A stretch of 64,000 nucleotides of DNA. It comes from Flavobacterium sp. UBA7665. GTDB lineage: Bacteria; Bacteroidota; Bacteroidia; Flavobacteriales; Flavobacteriaceae. The notes beneath the pieces were generated by a model that saw nothing but the letters and a program-made list of their open reading frames with translations, did no database searches and was not told the origin of the DNA. The stretch spans positions 37,951 through 101,950 of the forward strand of contig DLHP01000022.1 in the NCBI GenBank assembly GCA_002483285.1, in the 5' to 3' direction. The translations under genes and the position numbers were made by a program. Positions 59,554 to 64,000 of the stretch are shown here, piece by piece. Numbering within the stretch: position 1 is the first letter of the stretch; each line of letters begins with the position of its first letter.

Positions 59554-59652
59554 ATGGAACCAGGAAATAAAAAATTGCTCACCCAAGTCATTCTTTTTAT
59601 CATTGTTTTTGCCGTGGCCTTTTTTGTCACGCGTTTAGTCTTAAAAAAATAA
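59554..59652 (+). CDS. 32-residue single-pass membrane peptide
   Basis: An ATG 3 bases after the aminotransferase stop opens 32 codons ending TAA at 59652, 7 bases before the galE start. The product begins MEPGNKKLLTQ and has one hydrophobic span (VILFIIVFAVAFFVTRLVL) with positive residues at each end (KK). It is packed tightly between two sugar genes in the same direction. It is too short for most gene callers. I see no family name; function unknown. Confidence 0.55.
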   Translation: MEPGNKKLLTQVILFIIVFAVAFFVTRLVLKK

Positions 59653-59659
59653 TCCAGTT

Positions 59660-60673
59660 ATGAAGATATTAGTTACAGGAGGTTTAGGTTTTATTGGTTC
59701 GCACACGGTTGTGGAGTTGCAAAACGAGGGTTATGAGGCGGTCATCATTGACAATCTTTCCAATTCTTCCGAAGAAGTACTCAAAGGAATCCACGCCATT
59801 ACCGGTAAAATGCCAATTTTCGAAAAGCTCGACCTGCGCGACAAAGCCTCGGTACAATCCTTTTTCAAAAAATACAGCGATGTGGCCGGTGTGATTCATT
59901 TTGCAGCGTCCAAAGCGGTCAATGAAAGTGTCGAGAACCCTTTGTTGTACTATGAAAACAATATCAATGCGCTGGTTTACATCTTGCAGGAATTGCAGCA
60001 AAAAGACGAAGCCAATTTTATTTTCAGTTCTTCGTGTACGGTTTACGGTCAAGCCGAAAAAATGCCGATTACAGAAGAAGCGCCCACCCAAAAGGCACTT
60101 TCGCCCTATGGAGCGACCAAGCAAATGGGCGAAGACATCATTACCGATGTGACCAAGGTGACCAACATCAACGCGATTTTGTTGCGATATTTCAATCCCG
60201 TCGGAGCGCATCCATCGGCAGAAATCGGCGAATTGCCTATTGGTGTTCCGCAAAACCTGTTGCCTTATATCACGCAGACCGGTATCGGCTTGCGCAAGGA
60301 ACTGTCTGTTTACGGGGATGATTATCCAACGCCCGATGGCACCTGTATCCGCGATTACATCCACGTTGTCGATTTGGCCAAAGCGCATGTCGTCGCGTTG
60401 CAAAGATTGATCGACAAGAAAAACACAGCCAAAGTAGAAATATTTAACCTCGGCACCGGCACCGGAAGCTCGGTACTTGAAGTGATCAACACTTTCGAGA
60501 AAGTCAGCGGCCAAAAACTGCCCTACAAAATTGTCGGACGTCGCGAAGGCGATATCACAAGCGCTTACGCCAATACGGATAAGGCCAATGAAATCCTGGG
60601 TTGGAAAGCAAAATCAACTTTAGCCGATTCGTTGGAGAGTGCTTGGAAATGGGAGCAGAAGATTAGGAAGTAA
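59660..60673 (+). CDS. galE: UDP-glucose 4-epimerase
   Basis: A 337-residue short-chain dehydrogenase of the extended type. The NAD motif is VTGGLGFIGSHTVVELQNEG, the catalytic YxxxK is in SPYGATKQMGED, and the conserved Ser/Thr is in FSSSCTVYG. Sequence such as LRYFNPVGAHPSAEIGELPI is typical of GalE. It makes UDP-galactose from UDP-glucose. A strong terminator follows. Confidence 0.95.
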   Translation: MKILVTGGLGFIGSHTVVELQNEGYEAVIIDNLSNSSEEVLKGIHAITGKMPIFEKLDLRDKASVQSFFKKYSDVAGVIHFAASKAVNESVENPLLYYENNINALVYILQELQQKDEANFIFSSSCTVYGQAEKMPITEEAPTQKALSPYGATKQMGEDIITDVTKVTNINAILLRYFNPVGAHPSAEIGELPIGVPQNLLPYITQTGIGLRKELSVYGDDYPTPDGTCIRDYIHVVDLAKAHVVALQRLIDKKNTAKVEIFNLGTGTGSSVLEVINTFEKVSGQKLPYKIVGRREGDITSAYANTDKANEILGWKAKSTLADSLESAWKWEQKIRK

Positions 60674-60721
60674 TGGTGAATGGTAAATTGTGAATGGAGA
60701 ATTCCCATATTGCGTATAAAA

Positions 60722-60749
60722 AAAGCCTGAATTTTTTCAGGCTTTTTTT
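60722..60749. terminator. Bidirectional terminator between galE and fabD
   Basis: AAAGCCTGAA / TTCAGGCTTT with a 4-base T loop, flanked by A and T runs. Followed by a heptamer repeat array. Confidence 0.88.
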
Positions 60750-60751
60750 AT

Positions 60752-60814
60752 AATTCACAATTCACAATTCACAATTCACAATTCACAATTCACAATTCAC
60801 AATTCACAATTCAC
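60752..60814. repeat. Nine tandem copies of a 7-base unit
   Basis: Nine perfect head-to-tail copies of AATTCAC, immediately after the galE/fabD terminator and just before the fabD stop. The reverse complement unit occurs partly upstream of the terminator (GTGAATGG, ATTGTGAATG at 60676-60698), so a long hairpin could also form. Confidence 0.9.
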
Positions 60815-60821
60815 AATTTCA

Positions 60822-61694
60822 TTAAGCACTAATCGTCTCAACGCTACTGTCAATCTTATTCACCAACCCAACGAGAACCTTTCCCGGTCCAACCTCGGTG
60901 AATGAAGTCGCGCCGTCCTTAATCATTTGCTGTACCGACTGCGTCCATTTTACCGGTGCGGTCAATTGTGTAATTAGGTTTTTCTTAATTTCGGCTGGAT
61001 CAGATACCGCACTGGCGGGTACGTTTTGATAGACCGGGCAAATTGGTTGTGCGAAAGTGGTCGCTTCTATAGCGGCGGCGAGTTCCTCGCGTGCGGGTTC
61101 CATCATTGGAGAGTGGAAAGCGCCACCAACCGGCAATACCAACGCACGTCTTGCTCCGGCGGCTTTCATCGCCTCGCAAGCTTTTTCGACCGCTGTGGTT
61201 TCGCCAGAAATGACGAGTTGCCCCGGGCAATTGTAATTCGCGGCCACGACCACACCATCAATCGAGGCGCACACGTCTTCAACCACTTTGTCCTCGAGAC
61301 CCAAAACCGCTGCCATGGTCGAAGGCTTAATTTCGCAGGCCTTTTGCATCGCGATGGCGCGTTTAGAGACCAATCGCAAAGCGTCTTCAAATGACAAAGC
61401 GCCATTGGCTACGAGCGCAGAAAATTCGCCCAATGAATGTCCGGCTACCATTTCAGGGTTGAAATCGGCTAAAGTTTTCGCCAAAATCACCGAGTGCAAA
61501 AATACTGCTGGTTGGGTCACTTTGGTTTCCTTGAGCTCATCTGCCGTTCCTTCAAACATGATGTCTGTAATGCGAAAACCCAAGATATCATTGGCTTTTT
61601 CAAAAAGGTCTTTGGCAACCGCCGAGTTTTCGTAAAGGTCTTTGCCCATGCCTGTAAACTGCGCGCCCTGACCTGGAAATACGTATGCTTTCAT
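60822..61694 (-). CDS. fabD: Malonyl-CoA-ACP transacylase
   Basis: A 290-residue FabD. The nucleophile elbow is AGHSLGEFSALVANG, preceded by VFPGQGAQFTGMGKDLYENS, and the catalytic histidine lies in PVGGAFHSPMMEPA. It loads malonyl onto ACP for fatty acid synthesis. The start codon is flanked by a -7 box on the minus strand and then the mini-hairpin array. Confidence 0.96.
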   Translation of the reverse strand: MKAYVFPGQGAQFTGMGKDLYENSAVAKDLFEKANDILGFRITDIMFEGTADELKETKVTQPAVFLHSVILAKTLADFNPEMVAGHSLGEFSALVANGALSFEDALRLVSKRAIAMQKACEIKPSTMAAVLGLEDKVVEDVCASIDGVVVAANYNCPGQLVISGETTAVEKACEAMKAAGARRALVLPVGGAFHSPMMEPAREELAAAIEATTFAQPICPVYQNVPASAVSDPAEIKKNLITQLTAPVKWTQSVQQMIKDGATSFTEVGPGKVLVGLVNKIDSSVETISA

Positions 61695-61719
61695 TTTGTT
61701 TGGTTTAAGTTTGAAGGGA

Positions 61720-61727
61720 CAAAAATA
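61720..61727 (-). promoter_or_regulatory. -7 box candidate for fabD
   Basis: Minus strand TATTTTTG, an exact TAnnTTTG, 25 bases before the fabD ATG. The -33 region coincides with the first unit of the mini-hairpin array, so no TTG is found there. Confidence 0.45.
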
Positions 61728-61737
61728 GTTTTTTTTT

Positions 61738-61838
61738 GGACACGCTGTGCTAGGACACGCTTCGCTTTAGACACGGCTGCGCCTATAGAAACGCCCTGCG
61801 GGCTATAGACACGCTACGCTGTAGACACGCTGCGCTTT
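61738..61838 (+). repeat. Left half of a mini-hairpin array: six units
   Basis: Six head-to-tail units of 15-20 bases start (A/G)GA(C/A)ACG and then hold a tiny palindrome: GCTGTGC, GCTTCGC, GGCTGCGCC, GCCCTGCGGGC, GCTACGC and GCTGCGC. The stem bases differ from unit to unit but remain complementary. Units begin at 61738, 61753, 61769, 61787, 61807 and 61823. Four more are in opposite orientation at 61904-61976. Confidence 0.85.
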
Positions 61839-61903
61839 GGATTGTCCGTTGAAAATTGAAGTCCCGTTGAAAACCGGGGATTTTCTATTTCCTGCAGCTG
61901 TCT

Positions 61904-61976
61904 AAAGCCCGCAGGGCGTGTCTGTAGCGTAGCGTGTCAAAAGGCGCAGCCGTGTCTAAAGCGCAGCGTTTCTATA
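61904..61976 (-). repeat. Right half of the mini-hairpin array: four inverted units
   Basis: On the minus strand, four units of the same design carry the cores GCTGCGC, GGCTGCGCC, GCTACGC and GCCCTGCGGGC, the same four found in the left half. The outermost unit encodes the last five residues of YjdI (RNAAL) and its TAG stop. Confidence 0.85.
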
Positions 61977-62186
61977 ATAACTCAAAGCCCCCGACGGACA
62001 AGTATCTATCGTCTGCATGATTTTTTCAGAATTTGAATTTTCTGGTGTGATCCACGGTTTTTCACGCGGTTTGAACACGTCGGGATTGCCTTTTACACAA
62101 TTGCCCGAGTGGATGCATTTGCCCGACTGCCAAACGATGGTAATCTCGCCGTTGGTGTATTCTTTGGTAAGGTCTTTTGGATCCAT
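61956..62186 (-). CDS. YjdI-like mono-cluster ferredoxin-type protein
   Basis: A 76-residue protein beginning MDPKDLTKEYTNGEITIVWQ. It carries cysteines in SGKCIHSGNCVKGNP and CPSGAL, the pattern of the YjdI/Fer4_19 domain (4Fe-4S). It ends SYYRNAAL, where RNAAL and the stop are encoded by a unit of the mini-hairpin array, so the natural C-terminus has probably been replaced by repeat DNA. It starts 2 bases after the OsmC stop and is last in the pirin operon. Confidence 0.85.
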   Translation of the reverse strand: MDPKDLTKEYTNGEITIVWQSGKCIHSGNCVKGNPDVFKPREKPWITPENSNSEKIMQTIDTCPSGALSYYRNAAL

Positions 62187-62188
62187 GG

Positions 62189-62602
62189 TTATAAATTTTT
62201 GGTTGCGTTAATCAATATGGTGCCTTTTAAAAGCTTAGATACCGGGCATTTTTCGGCAATCTCTAACAGTCTTGCCTTTTGTTCCTCGGTGACCGTTGGC
62301 GGAAAAGTGAGCGTCTTTGCAATTGTCGTAATCAATTCCCCGTTGTTTTCCTGAAACAGGTTCAACGAAATATTAATCTCAGAAATATTCCAGCCCTTGC
62401 GGTCAATGTACATTCTGAGTGTCGACAACGTACAGGACGCCAACGACGAAAGTAGTAATGTATAAGGATCGGGACCCAAATCTTTACCACCCAGTTTTTC
62501 GGGTTCATCGGTAATGAATTGCCCGTTGCGCCAATACATCGTACACAGGTATTTCTGGCTGCCGATGTGGCCTGTGACGTCTTGTCCGAGTAGCGCTTCC
62601 AT
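62189..62602 (-). CDS. OsmC family peroxide-stress protein
   Basis: A 137-residue OsmC/Ohr-fold protein. The peroxidatic cysteine region is LLSSLASCTLSTLRMYIDRK, and the start LGQDVTGHIGSQKYLCTMYW is a family-like strand pair. It probably reduces organic peroxides or small thiol-reactive molecules. Its ATG overlaps the stop of the upstream gene by one base (TAATG), and YjdI follows. Confidence 0.88.
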   Translation of the reverse strand: MEALLGQDVTGHIGSQKYLCTMYWRNGQFITDEPEKLGGKDLGPDPYTLLLSSLASCTLSTLRMYIDRKGWNISEINISLNLFQENNGELITTIAKTLTFPPTVTEEQKARLLEIAEKCPVSKLLKGTILINATKNL

Positions 62603-62889
62603 TATTTAAGTACATCTGCGGCTTCGGGCGTCCGGTCAAACATTTTTTTAGCAAACGGGCAAAGCGGAATGACTTTGAGGCTTTTTTCCCGCGCGAATTC
62701 CACTGCTTTTTCAAACATAAATTTCCCAAATCCTTTGCCGTTAAAAGCTTCGTTGACTTCGGTGTGGTCAATGATGATGGTATCTGGCCCGGCAAAGACA
62801 AAAGTCATTTTGGCTTCTTCGTTGCCGTCAACCGACACATAAAAATGTCCGTTTTTTTCATTGTAGGTAACATCGGTGGTGGTGCTCAT
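62602..62889 (-). CDS. YjdJ-like GNAT acetyltransferase
   Basis: A 95-residue compact GNAT-fold protein of the YjdJ type. Motifs are HFYVSVDGNEEAKMTFVFAG, EVNEAFNGKGFGKFMFEKAV (acetyl-CoA loop GKGFGK) and VIPLCPFAKKMFDRTPE. In E. coli yjdJ is next to yjdI, and here the two are in one operon separated by osmC. The substrate is unknown. Confidence 0.88.
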   Translation of the reverse strand: MSTTTDVTYNEKNGHFYVSVDGNEEAKMTFVFAGPDTIIIDHTEVNEAFNGKGFGKFMFEKAVEFAREKSLKVIPLCPFAKKMFDRTPEAADVLK

Positions 62890-62899
62890 GGTTTTTCAA

Positions 62900-63613
62900 T
62901 TAATAGTTCATGGGGACTTCCATTAGTAGGAATTCCGCATCGGTATTGGCTTTAATGTCCAGTGTTTCAAAATCGGTGATGCCGATGGCGTCGCGTGTAT
63001 TCACCTCGTTTCCGGCAACGGTAACCGATCCGCTCAAGACAAACAGGTAAATGCCATTGTCTTTTTTATTCAAGGTATAATCGGTTTGGGTTCCCGCGTC
63101 AAATTTTCCCATACTAAACCATGCATCCTGGTGGATCCAAACGCCCGCATCATCGGCATTCGGAGACAAAATCTGCTGCAGTTTATTTTTGCGGTCGTCA
63201 ACATTCAACGTGATTTGCTGGTACCTAGGCGTTACATTGCGTTGCTTGGGGAACAGCCAAATCTGCAAAAGTTTGGTTCTTTTGTCGGCATTTGGGTTGA
63301 ACTCGCTGTGTTGGATTCCAGTCCCGGCACTCATTACCTGAACGTCGCCAAATTTGATGATTTCGGTATTGCCCATGCTGTCTTTGTGCGCCAAATCGCC
63401 CTCGAGCGGAATGGTGATAATTTCCATATTGTCGTGCGGATGCGTACCAAAGCCCATGCCCGCAGCAACCGTATCGTCATTGAGTACGCGCAAGGCGCCA
63501 AACTGTATTCTTTCAGGGTCGTAGTAACCCGCAAAACTAAAACTGTGGTAAGCGTTGAGCCAGCCGTGATCGGCGTGACCTCTGGAGTCGGCTTTATGGA
63601 TGATTGTTGTCAT
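62900..63613 (-). CDS. Pirin family cupin protein
   Basis: A 237-residue pirin. The metal-site histidines lie in FGTHPHDNMEIITIPLEGDL and GTGIQHSEFNPN; early motifs are GHADHGWLNAYHSFSFAGYY. Bacterial pirins such as YhhW can oxidise quercetin and may act in redox sensing. It is first in a four-gene operon with a GNAT, OsmC and YjdI protein, a likely stress-response set. Confidence 0.92.
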   Translation of the reverse strand: MTTIIHKADSRGHADHGWLNAYHSFSFAGYYDPERIQFGALRVLNDDTVAAGMGFGTHPHDNMEIITIPLEGDLAHKDSMGNTEIIKFGDVQVMSAGTGIQHSEFNPNADKRTKLLQIWLFPKQRNVTPRYQQITLNVDDRKNKLQQILSPNADDAGVWIHQDAWFSMGKFDAGTQTDYTLNKKDNGIYLFVLSGSVTVAGNEVNTRDAIGITDFETLDIKANTDAEFLLMEVPMNY

Positions 63614-63642
63614 GTTGTATAAATTTAGTGATTATTGTGATA

Positions 63643-63650
63643 CAAATTTA
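63643..63650 (-). promoter_or_regulatory. -7 box of the pirin operon
   Basis: Minus strand TAAATTTG, an exact TAnnTTTG, 29 bases before the pirin ATG. The next upstream TTG is only one base away from it, so the -33 element is unclear. Confidence 0.5.
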
Positions 63651-63713
63651 CAATCATAATGGGGTGTGGGCACTTAACCTGGATTAAGAAATTGAGGAGC
63701 TGTTTCCCGCTTT

Positions 63714-63773
63714 CCGTTGCAATCTTTTACGTCTCCGTTGCACTGCGCCGTAAAAGGATTTCCACTTCAATCG
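63714..63773 (+). repeat. Stem-loop dispersed element, copy B
   Basis: Flanks CCGTTGCAATC and AGGATTTCCACTTCAATCG match copy A at 30845-30904 exactly, but the stem is CTTTTACG / CGTAAAAG with a 17-base loop. Confidence 0.75.
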
Positions 63774-63794
63774 GGGCTATGCTGCCGCGAGGGC

Positions 63795-63820
63795 CTACTT
63801 TTGCCTCGCCGCAAAAGTAG
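63795..63820. repeat. Perfect 10-base hairpin
   Basis: CTACTTTTGC pairs with GCAAAAGTAG over the 6-base loop CTCGCC, followed by CAAAAAGG. Confidence 0.8.
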
Positions 63821-63837
63821 CAAAAAGGCGGTCGGCA

Positions 63838-63951
63838 CATAAGATTTACTAAAAATCAAATACGTTAGCTAAAGCAAATAAACTCGCTGCGCTCAGACAG
63901 AATTTGCTTCTTAACGCTCACTCATTTGATTTTCTTAACGCAAATCTTATG
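63838..63951. repeat. Three nested inverted repeats
   Basis: CATAAGATTT (63838) pairs with AAATCTTATG (63942); inside it AAAATCAAAT (63852) pairs with ATTTGATTTT (63924); inside that AAGCAAAT (63872) pairs with ATTTGCTT (63902). All three are perfect (10, 10 and 8 bases), with unpaired spacers between the stems. Confidence 0.85.
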
Positions 63952-64000
63952 ACTGCCGCGCCAGTCAGGAAGTGTTTATTGATTTTCGGCTTGCCCGCTG

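Larger units (their letters stand above)
63651..64000. other. Non-coding right edge packed with inverted repeats
   Basis: No gene is seen in these 350 bases. They hold copy B of the stem-loop element (63714-63773), a perfect 10-base hairpin (63795-63820) and a nest of three stems inside one another (63838-63951). The style is that of flavobacterial dispersed palindromic sequence. Confidence 0.75.

Noticed and set aside
61738..61976. CRISPR array
   Set aside because: The units have no constant repeat with unique spacers of fixed length, they are in two opposite orientations, and there are no cas genes.

Overview
The window is a piece of chromosome from a member of the Bacteroidota, almost certainly a Flavobacterium-like Flavobacteriaceae. 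The grounds are: two proteins with type IX secretion (T9SS) sorting ends plus a PorP/SprF partner; a BamA-OmpH-OmpH cluster preceded by a DUF6089 gene; a HPPK-deoxynucleoside kinase fusion; an S46 dipeptidyl peptidase; many upstream regions with the Bacteroidota -7 box TAnnTTTG; few Shine-Dalgarno sites; and the short palindromic dispersed repeats common in flavobacterial intergenic DNA. No phage, plasmid, insertion sequence, CRISPR or defence locus is visible. Most of the DNA is housekeeping core with a moderately high coding density.

Layout. 1-1330: 3'-truncated DUF4403 lipoprotein (minus). 1501-9265: one plus-strand operon for a MacAB-TolC-like exporter (ATPase, two permeases, adaptor, TolC, second adaptor) ending in tsaB. 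9260-14515: minus-strand genes (hypothetical secreted protein, MscS channel, helical stress-like protein, thioredoxin-domain YyaL protein, NifU-type scaffold) with a patch of palindromic repeats at 13.4-13.6 kb. 14608-21662: an 1827-residue T9SS adhesin with thirteen Ig-like repeats, its PorP/SprF partner, and a gamma carbonic anhydrase. 21659-30008: minus-strand envelope cluster (murI; DUF6089-uppS-bamA-ompH-ompH; nadK; CBS protein). 30103-31724: pdxJ and an alpha/beta hydrolase. 31774-34616: two tandem paralogous T9SS secreted beta-propeller-like proteins. 34718-38504: small membrane protein, trigger factor, clpP, clpX. 38572-43422: outer-membrane receptor-like barrel, a 43-residue lipoprotein gene coupled to a GH3-family gene, DUF2797 protein. 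43697-49862: AsmA, SppA, folK-dNK fusion, SpoU methyltransferase. 49929-54317: DUF1573 protein, mutS, tRNA-Gly and tRNA-Leu, YegP-like protein, small Ala-rich lipoprotein. 54484-60673: S46 peptidase, GNAT, waaA, then degT-type aminotransferase, a 32-residue membrane peptide and galE. 60822-63613: fabD and a pirin-yjdJ-osmC-yjdI operon. 63614-64000: non-coding, packed with nested inverted repeats.

How the genes fit together. The window is rich in cell-envelope functions: lipid carrier and precursors (uppS, murI, waaA, fabD, galE), outer-membrane assembly (bamA, two Skp-like chaperones, AsmA), protein quality control (tig-clpP-clpX, sppA), export (ABC-TolC, T9SS cargo) and scavenging of peptides (S46 peptidase). 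The most unusual material is non-coding or repetitive: a ten-unit array of mini-hairpins between fabD and yjdI that also supplies the last residues of YjdI; a stem-loop repeat present twice with a different but still complementary stem; a nested multi-stem palindrome at the right edge; and a trimeric higher-order repeat in the adhesin. I did not find a clear undescribed enzymatic or defence system.
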